Source of the DNA: Saccharopolyspora_D taberi
Lineage (GTDB): Bacteria > Actinomycetota > Actinomycetes > Mycobacteriales > Pseudonocardiaceae
Reading direction: 5' to 3'
DNA length: 64,000 nucleotides
Assembly (NCBI RefSeq): GCF_039534165.1
Contig: NZ_BAAAUX010000015.1
Coordinates: 1-64,000 of the forward strand
Position numbers and translations under genes: made by a program. Shown here piece after piece: positions 50,170 through 59,140 of the stretch. Each line of letters begins with the position of its first letter. The first letter of the stretch is position 1. The notes below the pieces were generated by a model, which did no database searches, was not told where the DNA came from, and worked only from the letters and a program-made list of their open reading frames with translations.

Positions 50170-50826
50170 ATGTCCGACATCACCGACGCCGCCACCTACT
50201 GGGACGCCTACGCGGCCCGGACCGCCGCGCACGCCGCCGAGGAACCGGCGTTCGGCTGGACGCAGTATCCCCACTGGGGTCCGGGACGCGAACTGCTCGG
50301 TTCGCCGCGCACCGCCCTGGAGCTGGGATGCGGTCGCGGGGATGCGGTGGCCGCGCTCGCCGGCGCGGGTGTGGACGCGACCGGGATCGACCTGTCGGGC
50401 GAGCAGCACGAGTACGCCCAGCGGAGGTGGGGCGAGGTTGACGGCGCCCGTTTCGTCCAGGCCGACGTCACCGAGTTCCTGTCGCGCACCCAGCAGCAAT
50501 GGGACGCGGTCTACAGCATCTGGGGCGCGGTGTGGTTCACCGACCCGGCCGGGCTGCTGCCGCTGGTCCACGATCGGCTCGCGCCCGGCGGCACGCTGGT
50601 GTTCTCCCACGCCCCGCCGGTGCCGGGGGCATATGGCGTGCAAGGGATGTATGCCAACGGCTTCAAGGGCAAGGCGGTGTTCGTCTACCGCTGGTCCTAT
50701 GAGCCCGGTCAGTGGGCGGCGCTGCTGGGTGAGTTCGGGTTTACCGGCATCAACGCTCGTGTGCAGCCCGCCCCCGATGACGGTCTCGTCGGCACGCTGA
50801 TCGTCCAAGCCCACCGTGGTGGCTGA
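50170..50826 (+). CDS. SAM-dependent methyltransferase (class I)
   Basis: ATG at 50170 follows GGAAGG; an in-frame start at 50113 is less likely. The 218-aa protein shows motif I LELGCGRGDAVAALAGAG (SAM-binding loop), motif II acidic strand GIDLSGEQ, VQADVTEF and the post-motif strand WDAVYSIWGAVWF. It is a small-molecule type methyltransferase by size. The substrate is unknown and no pathway neighbours are present. Confidence 0.85.
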   Translation: MSDITDAATYWDAYAARTAAHAAEEPAFGWTQYPHWGPGRELLGSPRTALELGCGRGDAVAALAGAGVDATGIDLSGEQHEYAQRRWGEVDGARFVQADVTEFLSRTQQQWDAVYSIWGAVWFTDPAGLLPLVHDRLAPGGTLVFSHAPPVPGAYGVQGMYANGFKGKAVFVYRWSYEPGQWAALLGEFGFTGINARVQPAPDDGLVGTLIVQAHRGG

Positions 50827-51048
50827 GCTGCTTCCGTGATGGTGCGCGCAGCACGGCCTCGGCTACGACTACTCGCCTTGGCCGACGATCTGGAGCGGTG
50901 GCGTACCGAGCCCGGCGCGGTACGCAAGGAGTGTGGCCCGGCACTACGGCCGGGTGGTGCAACCGGGCTGATCGTGATCCGTCACGCTGTGGTTCGTGCG
51001 GCGTCCCAGTCGATGACGCTGCACGACAAGATGCGGGGAGACATCACG

Positions 51049-51321
51049 ATGCCCGAGGACATGGGGGAGCTGATCGAGCAGGTCCGGCACCTGGCGAATG
51101 TGAAGGCCGTGGCGGATCCGGAGGCTGCGAAGGAGAAGCTGAACGCGCTGATCTTCACCTACGGCCGGGCCGCAGTGGGGGCCGCGCTGGTGGCGGTGGC
51201 GCCGGCCGAGATGGCGGAGCTGGCCACGCGCGAGTCCGACCCCGTGGCGGTCATCGACGGCAGCATCGTCGCGCCGCAGGAAACCCCGGTTACCCCGGAA
51301 ACACCTGGGTTTCCGGGGTAG
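51049..51321 (+). CDS. Small hypothetical protein (90 aa) whose C-terminus is encoded by a palindromic repeat
   Basis: The ATG at 51049 follows GGGGAGACATCACG; in-frame upstream starts reach 50836. The N-terminal ~70 residues are helical (LIEQVRHLANVKAVADPEAAKEKLNALI). The last ~15 (PQETPVTPETPGFPG) are encoded by the hairpin at 51285-51326 and the stop lies in its right arm. No family is recognised. The upstream 220 bp is probably non-coding. Confidence 0.5.
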   Translation: MPEDMGELIEQVRHLANVKAVADPEAAKEKLNALIFTYGRAAVGAALVAVAPAEMAELATRESDPVAVIDGSIVAPQETPVTPETPGFPG

Positions 51322-51326
51322 CCGGG
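51285..51326. repeat. Palindromic repeat overlapping a 3' gene end
   Basis: CCCGGTTACCCCGGAAAC (51285-51302) and GTTTCCGGGGTAGCCGGG (51309-51326) form a hairpin with one or two mismatches. It is a member of the same family as 221-270 and 49011-49058, and includes the coding 3' end and stop of the gene at 51049. Confidence 0.65.
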
Positions 51327-51351
51327 CTGTCAGTCCCACGCCGGCGCCTGG

Positions 51352-51792
51352 TCATCCACCCGGCGGCCCAGCGTCTGACGGCTGCCCGTCCCATCGGTGG
51401 AGCGCGTCCTCGATCCGTTGCGCCACTTCCTGGTCGAGGCCGGGCCGCCTCGCCGTGTAGCGCAGGTATTCCTCGGCCCCTTGCCGCAGACCGGACCACG
51501 GGTACGTGCACACCATTGCGATCTGCGTACCGATAGCCTCGATGTGGTCCCAGGAGTCATGGTCGCGGGTCTCAGGCCGGCCAGCAGCGCGCCGATGACC
51601 AGCCACAAAGGACCCATCAGCCGTGCGGCATCTCCACTGGTTTCCGGAGACGGCGCACTTGTCGCAGGCCAGGACACCGGTCATCTCCGGAAACCGGCGC
51701 TTCCACTCCTCGTCCAGAGCGTAGACGTCTGACGCCTGGGGGATGGGCTTGCCACAGAGGCAGCACGCGATACGGAATCGGGGCCGAGGCAC
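51352..51792 (-). CDS. Small Cys-containing hypothetical protein (146 aa)
   Basis: The GTG at 51792 is chosen because GAGGAGG is correctly spaced; the frame is open to 51828. Near the N-terminus CCLCGKP and, about 30 residues on, CDKC suggest a zinc ribbon, followed by a W-rich and acidic helical region (QEVAQRIEDALHRW). No family is recognised. Confidence 0.5.
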   Translation of the reverse strand: MPRPRFRIACCLCGKPIPQASDVYALDEEWKRRFPEMTGVLACDKCAVSGNQWRCRTADGSFVAGHRRAAGRPETRDHDSWDHIEAIGTQIAMVCTYPWSGLRQGAEEYLRYTARRPGLDQEVAQRIEDALHRWDGQPSDAGPPGG

Positions 51793-51912
51793 CGGCGACC
51801 TCCTCCTCATCGTTGGTCTGCGCGGCACGGTAGCGACAACGACCCAAAACCCGATCAGGTGATCACCGGGCAGCTTCGGGAGCCCTGGCCGGCGTGACGC
51901 GTTCTGGCGAGG

Positions 51913-54900
51913 TCACAAGCCCATGCCGGAGTGGAACCCGCTGCCCTGGTCCAGTTCGTCATCGTCGTCGTAGCCGTAGCGCTCGTAGTAGCCCTCGTCC
52001 TCGCGGTGCGTCTCGTCCTCGTCGCGGTAGTCGGCCTGCCGCTCGACGTAGTCGTCGCGGTAGTCCTCGCGGGTTTCCAGGACCTCGTCGCGCAGGGCCT
52101 CGACCCGTTCGATGGTGTCGTCGCGCTGGAAGTTCTCGTTGGGAGTGGTCATCGTCTGCCTCCACTTGTCGGTGATCATCCGCCAGGCGTCGGCCCTGGC
52201 GGTCTCGCCGCCGGGTTCGGGTCCCAGCGGCACGTCCGGGTTGGTACTGCGGATGTTGAAGGTCTCGCGGTAGGCGGCGGCGAGCCCGGCGACGGCGTCC
52301 CACTGCTCGGCGGCGGCCGGGTCCTGCGGCCGGGGACCGAGCCGCGCTGCCCAGGAGGGTTGGTCGGTCGCGACCTGGTCGCGCAGTTCGCCGACGCGTG
52401 TGGTCACTGCTGTGGTGGCCTGATCGAGGTGGTCGGCGAGCTCGGGCTCGGTGGCCCGCACGGTGGGGTGCGGGGTGGCCAGCCAGGGCAGCGCGGTGCG
52501 CTCGCCGGCGCCCAGGTCGCGCTGCTCGGCGAGGTGATCGACCACGATCTGCGCGGCGTAGCGGTGGGCGTCCATCGGATCGTGGCCCGGCCGGTCGGCC
52601 AGCCGCCGCGCGGCGGCGGTCACCGCCGCGTCGGCGTCCAGGCCCTCGGCGGCGCCGGCGGCGGCGTGGCGCCACACCAGCCGCCAAGCGTCGGAGACCT
52701 CGCCCGGTGCTTCCTGAGTGGCGAGGTTCTGCCAGCGGTCGGTCTGCTCCGTGGTCGGTTCAGCGACGCGGGCCGGGGGCTGGTGGTCGGCGATGTGGGC
52801 TTCCACGCGCCAGCGCAGCACCGCGGCAGCGTCGTCGACGTCGTCGAGGCTGCCCTGCCCGGCGGTGCGCGCAACGAGTCGGTCGGCTTGCCATCCGGCT
52901 TCTTCGGCCCGGCGGAGGCTGGCCAGCAGCGCGGCCTCGGCGGGCTGGTCGAGGGCCTGCGGTGCGTGCTCGGCCAGGGCCTGGTGCGCGACCGTGTTGA
53001 GGAGTTCCCGGCTGGTGGTGTGGTGGCGGTCGACCAGGACCGACAGCGGTTCCTCGTGCCGGTCGTCCAGGGTGTCGGTGAAGGTTTTCAGCAGCTCGTC
53101 GAAGTCGATGCCCTCGCGTAGCCGCTCAAGCTCGTCCTCGCCGGAGCTGGCTGTCTGCTGGGGTTCGGTGCCGGTGTGCTCGCCGGGCGGTCCCCATTGA
53201 CCGATGAGGTCGTGCCAGGCGCGAGCCCGCAGCCCTTGGGTGTCGGGCTGCTCGCCCAGCGGGTGGGCCGGGTCGTTGCTGGTGATGCCGAAGGTGTCGC
53301 GGTAGGCGGCGGCGAGCCCCGCGATGGCGTCCCAGCGTTCGGCCGTGGCCGGATCTTCCGGTCGTGGTCCCAGGCCGGCGGTCCAGCGTGGCGGGTCGGC
53401 GGCGACCTGGGCGCGTAGTTCGGTGTGGCGGCCATGAATCGCGCCCTCGAGGCGCTCGAGGTAGTCACGCAGGTCATCGCTGAGATTGGTGTGGTCGGGC
53501 CTGGCCATCCAGGGCAGCGCGAGATTCCTCCCGGCGCCGTTCGCGCGCTGCTCGGCCAGCGCGGCCGAGACCGCGTCGGCGGCGTAGCGGTGCGCGTCCA
53601 TCGGATCGTGGCCCGGCCGGTCGGCCAGCCGCCGCGCGGCGGCGGTCACCGCCGCGTCGGCGTCCAGGCCCTCGGCGGCGCCGGCGGCGGCGTGGCGCCA
53701 CANNNNNNNNNNGGCGCCGACGGCGGCCGCGCGGCGCCACACCGGCATCCACGCGGGTTCTTCGACATCGGCGGTGGAGTCGTGACGTTCGACGATGCCG
53801 CGCCACCGGTTGATCTCGGCCATCGTGGGCGCCGCGGTGCGCTCCGGTGGCTGGTCGTGCAGCACACGCTGCTCGATGCGCCATTGCAGGACCGCGGACG
53901 GGTCGTCGGCGTCGGCCAGGGAGCCCTGGGCCAGGGCGGCGGGCACCAGGTGGTCGGCCTGCCAGCCGAGGTCTTCGGCGGTGCGCACAGTCTGGCGCAG
54001 CGCTGGGGCGGCCGGGAGATCCAGCAAGTGGGGTACGTGCTCGGTCAGCACCGCGTCGACGCGGTCCTCAGCGCCGAGGTGCGCGACGTAGTCGTGGTGG
54101 CCGATGAGGGTGCGCAGCGACTCGGCCTTGTCCAGGGACGCGCGCAGTTCCTCGGTCGCCGAGGTCTCGGCGCTGCTGCGCTGGAGTGCGGCTTCCAAAA
54201 CGCCGCGGGCGGTGCGCTCCGGCGGGGTTTCCTGGTGGCTGTCGATGGTGTGCTGGACGGTCTCGACGTAGAGCTGGTTGTCGTGTTCGGCGCGGGTGAC
54301 CTGGGTGTAGAGCTGTTCGCGGGACAGTCCTTGGGGCACGACGCTGTGCGACGAGCCGCCCTTGACCGACATGCCCTGCGAGCGGTTCACCGTCGCCGCA
54401 TAGGCCAGCTCGACGTGCTCGGCGACGTAGTCGGCCGGCAGTGTCACGGTGCCGCCGCTGCCCTGGTGACGCAGCTTGAGCCCGCCTCCTCGGCCGACGC
54501 CCCGCACCTGCCAGGTGTCGCCGTTCTTCACGAAGTCCTTGCCGCCGAACAGCGTCTTCAACCGGTCGTTGTGGCGGGTGACGACCAGGTCGCCCTTGCT
54601 GGCGGCGGTGCCGTCGTGCAGTTGCACCGCTCGGCCGTCGTCGACGGCGCCGCGGTGCAGCCGTAGTTCGCGGGCTTGGAGGTTGAGGGCGACGACGTCT
54701 TCGTTGGCGGGCACGATCAGCAACGACGGGCGCCCGGCATCGAGGTCGGCGCGCCAGGCGTGGTGCGCGGCGTCGCGCATCGTCTCCCGGCTGCCCTCGT
54801 GCACCCAGCCCTTCTCGAAGTAGTAGTCCAGGCCCGCGGGGTCGGCGGCGTGCAGCTTCAAGGAGGCCGCGGCCTGGTCGGGGTCGGCGAACCGCACGAC

Positions 54901-57051
54901 CTCTTTCAGCCGGAGCGCGCCGTTGCGATGGGCGAACCAGCGCACCGCGCCACCGGCTTCGACGGCGGCCAGCTGCTTGTCGTCGCCGACCATCCGCACG
55001 TCCGCACCGCGGTTCAGGGCGTAGCGGACGACGTCGTGCAGCGTGTGCGTTCCGGCCATCGCGGCTTCGTCGATGATGAGCACGTCGCCGCGGGTGAAGG
55101 GGAACGCGCGCTCGGCGGTGCCGAGGGTCAGCGCGGTGGTGACCTGGTGCAGCGTGTGCGGCCGGGCGCCGATGGAAGATCCCAGTTCCTGCGCGGCGCG
55201 AGCGCTCGGGCCGAATGCGTAGACCTCGCCGGCCTCGGCGCGCCAGGCGTCGGCGAAGACCCGCATCGCGGTGGTCTTGCCCGCGCCTGCCGGGGCGTAG
55301 AGCAGTTGCGCGCGACGGCCGGAGGTGGCGAAGCCGGCCACCGCGCGCTTCTGGCCGGCGTTGAGTTTCGCGCCCTCGACGGCGCGCCGGACCGTGGCCT
55401 CGCTGATGCGCACCCCGCCGCGGCGCCGCCCCCAGGCGGCCAGGGCGGACTCTTCTCGAAGCGTCCGATGGGTGGTCCAGCGCTGGGCGTTGTGTTCGAC
55501 GAACACGCTCTCGCCGCTGGCGCGGCGCAGTTCGGAGGGCTCGTCGACCGCGGACGGGGCCGCAAGCGCCACCGTGTCGGCGTCCCGGATGACCGCCTCG
55601 ACCACCTGGCTGACGAGCTGATCCCGGGTGCCGTCGGCCACCCGCAGGTGCGCGGACTGGCGATGTGCTTCGGCTGCAAGGTTCCAGGTGTTGAAGTGGC
55701 TGTAGTGGTCGGAGACCGTCGCCAGCGTGCGCGCGGCGAGCTCGGCGACGTCGACCTCGGCGATCTCTTCCGGCGTGCCACCGAACACCCGTCGGCCCAG
55801 CGAGCCGAGCACCGTGTCGCCGACCATCTCGCCTGCTTGGGAGCGCCAGCGGCGCAGGTGCTCGGACAACGAGCGCGGTGCTTGCTTGGCCTCGCGGGTG
55901 CCGTACTGCGCGCGGCGGCCGATCTCCAGGATGTCCTTCGGGCTGGGCTCGTGGCCGTGGGTGCGGCGGAATTCCACGATGGCGCGGGCGCGCTCCTGCT
56001 CGACCGCGGAGGCACGCTGGGAGAACCCGGCCAGCAGCTCGGCGGGCACACCTTCGAGTTCCCAGACTGGGCGTTTGAGGTCGACCCCGCCGCTGGGCTT
56101 CTCGCTCCAGCGGGCTCCCTGCTGGCGGAAGAGGTCCCGCAGCCTGCTGTTGTAGTACTCCGAAGTGGTCACGGCCGCGGCCAGCACGCTGCGCCCGTCC
56201 AAGCTGGTCCATTTCCCGTCCGGGCCCTGCACCTTGGCGCTGATCGGCACGTGGGTGTGCAGGTGAGGGTCGCCACTGCGGCTGTCCCAGTGCTCGAAGA
56301 TGGCCGCGGTGATGCCCTTGACGTCGTACTGGGCGTACCCGCCGTTGCCTTTGCGGGTGTAGGCGACGTTGTCCTCGAAGTATTGGAGCGTGTCGCGTAC
56401 GGCCTGGCGGTGCAGGCCGACGATCTGCTCGCGGGTGGCCTCATCCGACAGCGCCCACGCCACGCTCACGCTCTTCGGCGGGGCGAAGATGAACTCGTAG
56501 CCGCTGGTGGCGGACTTCAGCTCCCGTTTCTGTTCGGCCAGCCAGCGCTTGAGCTGAGCATCGCTGGGCTGTGCACCGTCGTGGGCCTCGGCGTACGCCT
56601 GCGCTTGCACATCCCGGCGGATCGACGCGCGGGTGGCCTCGTCGATCGGCGCCCCGATCGGGCGGTCGTTCTCCAGGTTGTACGCCTTGTAGGCGTCGAC
56701 GACCTTGCTGCGCAGTTCGTCGGCACCGCCGTGCTGGCGGAACCGGTAGCCGAGTTTCGTCTCGGCCAGTGCTTCCTCCGGTGACGCACCGGCGGCGATC
56801 TTCTCCGCTTCGATGCGGTCGGCATCGGGGTGCCGGCCCTCGCCGTACAGCGCGTTCATCTGCGCCGCGGTGACCTCGCCGTCCATCCCCAGTGCGGCCG
56901 CGCCGCGTCCGAACCACTGGCCCGGCGGATAGCCGTGCGCGGTGTAGTAGTCGCTGAGGGCTTCGCCGGGTTCGAGCTCGCGGTCGCCGCAGGCGACGCT
57001 GCCGGTCAGGTACTCGTGCCCGCCGGGGGATATCTTGCGCACACCGATCAC
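51913..57051 (-). CDS. MobF relaxase-helicase (TraA/TrwC-like), very large, with repeated C-terminal modules
   Basis: Start taken at the GTG at 57051 (begins VIGVRKISPGG, the usual TrwC-family opening); the frame is open to 57081. N-terminal relaxase domain: TSGYEFIFAPPKSVSVAW and the three-histidine metal site in FEHWDSRSGDPHLHTH (about residue 260). The helicase region has Walker A APAGAGKTTA (about 585), Walker B IIDEAAMAG (about 660) and a UvrD-C-like VNRSQGMSVKGG (about 890). From about 1000 to 1690 two copies of a ~250-residue helical module follow. It nicks oriT, attaches to the 5' end and unwinds the DNA. A 10-N gap lies in the first module. Confidence 0.9.
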   Translation of the reverse strand: MIGVRKISPGGHEYLTGSVACGDRELEPGEALSDYYTAHGYPPGQWFGRGAAALGMDGEVTAAQMNALYGEGRHPDADRIEAEKIAAGASPEEALAETKLGYRFRQHGGADELRSKVVDAYKAYNLENDRPIGAPIDEATRASIRRDVQAQAYAEAHDGAQPSDAQLKRWLAEQKRELKSATSGYEFIFAPPKSVSVAWALSDEATREQIVGLHRQAVRDTLQYFEDNVAYTRKGNGGYAQYDVKGITAAIFEHWDSRSGDPHLHTHVPISAKVQGPDGKWTSLDGRSVLAAAVTTSEYYNSRLRDLFRQQGARWSEKPSGGVDLKRPVWELEGVPAELLAGFSQRASAVEQERARAIVEFRRTHGHEPSPKDILEIGRRAQYGTREAKQAPRSLSEHLRRWRSQAGEMVGDTVLGSLGRRVFGGTPEEIAEVDVAELAARTLATVSDHYSHFNTWNLAAEAHRQSAHLRVADGTRDQLVSQVVEAVIRDADTVALAAPSAVDEPSELRRASGESVFVEHNAQRWTTHRTLREESALAAWGRRRGGVRISEATVRRAVEGAKLNAGQKRAVAGFATSGRRAQLLYAPAGAGKTTAMRVFADAWRAEAGEVYAFGPSARAAQELGSSIGARPHTLHQVTTALTLGTAERAFPFTRGDVLIIDEAAMAGTHTLHDVVRYALNRGADVRMVGDDKQLAAVEAGGAVRWFAHRNGALRLKEVVRFADPDQAAASLKLHAADPAGLDYYFEKGWVHEGSRETMRDAAHHAWRADLDAGRPSLLIVPANEDVVALNLQARELRLHRGAVDDGRAVQLHDGTAASKGDLVVTRHNDRLKTLFGGKDFVKNGDTWQVRGVGRGGGLKLRHQGSGGTVTLPADYVAEHVELAYAATVNRSQGMSVKGGSSHSVVPQGLSREQLYTQVTRAEHDNQLYVETVQHTIDSHQETPPERTARGVLEAALQRSSAETSATEELRASLDKAESLRTLIGHHDYVAHLGAEDRVDAVLTEHVPHLLDLPAAPALRQTVRTAEDLGWQADHLVPAALAQGSLADADDPSAVLQWRIEQRVLHDQPPERTAAPTMAEINRWRGIVERHDSTADVEEPAWMPVWRRAAAVGAXXXXWRHAAAGAAEGLDADAAVTAAARRLADRPGHDPMDAHRYAADAVSAALAEQRANGAGRNLALPWMARPDHTNLSDDLRDYLERLEGAIHGRHTELRAQVAADPPRWTAGLGPRPEDPATAERWDAIAGLAAAYRDTFGITSNDPAHPLGEQPDTQGLRARAWHDLIGQWGPPGEHTGTEPQQTASSGEDELERLREGIDFDELLKTFTDTLDDRHEEPLSVLVDRHHTTSRELLNTVAHQALAEHAPQALDQPAEAALLASLRRAEEAGWQADRLVARTAGQGSLDDVDDAAAVLRWRVEAHIADHQPPARVAEPTTEQTDRWQNLATQEAPGEVSDAWRLVWRHAAAGAAEGLDADAAVTAAARRLADRPGHDPMDAHRYAAQIVVDHLAEQRDLGAGERTALPWLATPHPTVRATEPELADHLDQATTAVTTRVGELRDQVATDQPSWAARLGPRPQDPAAAEQWDAVAGLAAAYRETFNIRSTNPDVPLGPEPGGETARADAWRMITDKWRQTMTTPNENFQRDDTIERVEALRDEVLETREDYRDDYVERQADYRDEDETHREDEGYYERYGYDDDDELDQGSGFHSGMGL
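52568..52676. repeat. 109-bp exact repeat, copy A
   Basis: Identical to 53594-53702. It encodes the same stretch in the two C-terminal relaxase modules (GAAEGLDADAAVTAAARRLA and the following residues). Exact identity over 109 bp while the flanks differ suggests recent conversion or an assembly effect. Confidence 0.85.
53594..53702. repeat. 109-bp exact repeat, copy B, ending at an assembly gap
   Basis: Copy B stops exactly at the first N of the gap. The sequence after the gap (GGCGCCGACGGCGGCCGCGC and on) looks like a diverged version of the repeat's own end, so both flanks may represent the same place. Confidence 0.85.
53703..53712. other. Assembly gap (10 N)
   Basis: Ten N inside the relaxase C-terminal module. 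The frame is open on both sides at this length, but the flanking translation duplicates a short motif (WRRAAAVGA, gap, WRHAAAGAA), which suggests contig overlap rather than missing sequence. Confidence 0.9.
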
Positions 57052-57081
57052 GGCGCACCCCCGCAGTTGATTTACCAGCAC

Positions 57082-57364
57082 GAACGCACTTCACGCTAAG
57101 CCGGGTGCGGCGGTCGCCCGTCGCAGACTCGATCGATACAGATCCGGGGAGCATTTCAGAATGCAAGAGGTGCTGTGTGTCGGCGAGGGGGCAGACCAGG
57201 GGGACCGGCGGCACGGTCGGCGGGCGAGGCGCGGCAGGCAGGCGACCGGGGCAGACGGCGCGAAGTCGGCCGGGGAACGGGCGCGGCGGCGGGGCTGCTG
57301 GAAGCGGGCGCACGAAAAGACCCCCGGTCGTCTGACCGGGGGTCTTCGGGGGTGGCGGTGGCCG
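57082..57364. other. 283-bp gene-free region upstream of the relaxase
   Basis: This region must hold the relaxase promoter. I see no gene. It contains a GC-rich stretch and the terminator of the next leftward gene (57317-57346). Confidence 0.5.
57317..57346 (-). terminator. Intrinsic terminator of the gene at 57365-58429
   Basis: AAGACCCCCGGTC and GACCGGGGGTCTT form a perfect 13-bp stem with a four-base loop, followed on the minus strand by TTTT. It lies 19 bp past the stop of the zinc-finger protein gene and insulates the relaxase gene. Confidence 0.85.
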
Positions 57365-58429
57365 CTACGCGGCCAGTGCGGCCGGTTCCGCCTCGGTGGT
57401 GGCGGCGTCGTCGGCGGTGGCGCTGGGCACGGCCGACAGGGCGGGGGCGGACTCCAGCGCGCGGCACCCGGCGCACTGGCCATCATCGGCGCTCAGGCGC
57501 CGGACGTCGCGCGGGCTGCGGTCTTCGCCGCAGGTCTGGCAGGCGGCCAGCTCCGGCGCAGTGGACTGCTCGGCGGGCTCGGTGGTGTTCGCCTGCACCC
57601 AGGCGGCGACGGTGTCGCGGTCGGCCTGGCTGCCGTAGCGGCCCCACTCGGTGCGGAGGTGGTCCAGCGCGCGGGGGTAGTGCTGGTGGATGTAGGCGCA
57701 CAGGGCCTCGATCGCCTGGGCACGGGTGGCGCCCTCCGGCAGTTCGACGCCAGGGCGGCCCAGCTCGCGGCACTCCTGGCACAACCCGTCACGGTGCGCG
57801 CGGTCGGCGACGCTGGGGATCAGGTTGCAGCCCAGGGCTACGCACGGGCGGCCACCGTCGCGAACGGCGGTCTTGCGCGGGTCGGGCCGCTCGCGGTCGC
57901 GCGCGACCGGGTTCACGGCCATGCGCTCGTAATCGATGGCGTATCCGTCTGGCTGCTCGGAACGCTGCGGGGCGTCGTCGACTCCGGCGCGGGTGGCGGC
58001 GTACTCGGTCACGGTGCGGGCTTCCGCGCGGGCCTGCCGCTGGGCGCGGCGGCGTTCGGGCCGCACCTCGGTGCGGACTTCGCCTCCGGCGTGGCGGCGG
58101 GCGTTCTCGATCGCGCGGCGGTCCCAGCGCGGGGCGCGGTCGGGCTGCGGCTCGGGGCGCTCGCGCTGCTCGCCGGGGCTCGGCGCGCACGCCGCGATGA
58201 CGGCGCGGGCCTGCGCGTCGGAACGCTGCCAGTACTCGCGAAGGCACTTCACCCCGGTGCGGGGGTGCGCGGCGAGGATGCGGCCGCACTCGGCCAGCAC
58301 GGCGAGTTCGCGAGCGTCGGCGCTGGTCAGCGTCTCGCGCCACTGCGCGCGGGCGGCGCGGAAATCGCCGGTGCGCAGCAGGGCGGCGACAGAGAGAACA
58401 GAATCCGAAATCGTCACAGAGTGCGACAT
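57365..58429 (-). CDS. Zinc-finger-containing hypothetical protein (354 aa)
   Basis: ATG at 58429. The N-terminal ~80 residues are helical, followed by a long Arg/Glu-rich stretch (about 90-145) typical of disordered or nucleic-acid-binding segments. Then come two cysteine clusters: CVALGCN...CQECREL and CQTCGEDRSP...CAGCRAL. The latter spacing suggests a zinc ribbon. It stands next to the relaxase in the same direction, so a role in transfer or replication is possible, but no family is recognised. Confidence 0.55.
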   Translation of the reverse strand: MSHSVTISDSVLSVAALLRTGDFRAARAQWRETLTSADARELAVLAECGRILAAHPRTGVKCLREYWQRSDAQARAVIAACAPSPGEQRERPEPQPDRAPRWDRRAIENARRHAGGEVRTEVRPERRRAQRQARAEARTVTEYAATRAGVDDAPQRSEQPDGYAIDYERMAVNPVARDRERPDPRKTAVRDGGRPCVALGCNLIPSVADRAHRDGLCQECRELGRPGVELPEGATRAQAIEALCAYIHQHYPRALDHLRTEWGRYGSQADRDTVAAWVQANTTEPAEQSTAPELAACQTCGEDRSPRDVRRLSADDGQCAGCRALESAPALSAVPSATADDAATTEAEPAALAA

Positions 58430-58715
58430 GAAAGAAACCCCAAATCAGCGGTTTTACGCAATCGCCAGGCTTGGCCTTCCCGGCGTCTTACAGCTCTTAT
58501 TCTAACCCAAATTGCCAACTTGCGGCAAGCTCAATCGGGCTTTTATCCCGCTATTTCCGCAATTCGCCGGATCAAGTGAAACACCTCCTGACCTGCGCGT
58601 TTCCCACAACATAAAGGCGAGTTGCCATCGGAAAGAAACCCCACTAATAGCTTCGCATCCCCTTTCTTTCCCCGTCCCTTCGACATAGGCCAATCACTCC
58701 GCGTGGGGCTGACGG

Positions 58716-58799
58716 GTCAAGGGCGGGGCCCCCGGAAATTCCCGAAATTGTTCGGAGCTTGCGGAGAAGAATTTCGGGAATTTATGGGGTGCCCTTGAC
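58716..58799. other. Candidate oriT: large interrupted inverted repeat
   Basis: Outer arms GTCAAGGGC (58716-58724) and GCCCTTGAC (58791-58799) and inner arms AAATTCCCGAAATT (58736-58749) and AATTTCGGGAATTT (58770-58783) are all perfect complements. The centre (TTGTTCGGAGC...GCGGAGAAG) resembles the centre of the next hairpin at about 58864-58890. The inner arms are AT-rich against a ~70% GC background. The location near the MobF relaxase and the symmetry fit an oriT; the nick site cannot be identified by eye. Confidence 0.5.
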
Positions 58800-58863
58800 G
58801 CGGCAGTCCCACACGCCGAGACAATCCGGCCGCGAAGGGCCGGGGGAAGAAAGGGGATGTTCT

Positions 58864-58890
58864 TCATTGTTCGGAGCGCAGCGGAGAACA
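58864..58890. repeat. Hairpin repeating the candidate-oriT core
   Basis: ATTGTTC and GAACAAT flank GGAGCGCAGCGGA, sharing the TTGTTCGGAGC/GCGGAGAA pattern of the centre of the 58716-58799 repeat. It may be a second binding site for the same protein. Confidence 0.5.
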
Positions 58891-59140
58891 ATCCCTGGTC
58901 CCAGCATTCGGCGAGGCGCGGCCGTCCGCCGGCGTCGCGAGCAAAGGCCGCGCGGTCTCCGTCGCCGGGTTCCGGGACACGGCCGTGCGCCCGGCGGGCA
59001 ACGGCGCCGGGCAGGCTCGCCCTGCCGTTTCGTGCGGCTCGGGCGTCAGGGGCGGCGGCTACACTGATCGGCGTCTGGCGACACGGCCTCAGCGGGCCTT
59101 GCGCACGCCAGGCGACCGTGTCGGCGCGGTCTTGGCCGAG

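Noticed and set aside
50836..51048. Upstream extension of the 51049 gene
   Set aside because: The extra 71 codons look non-native (Arg/Ala-rich, antisense-like), whereas GGGGAG supports the ATG at 51049.
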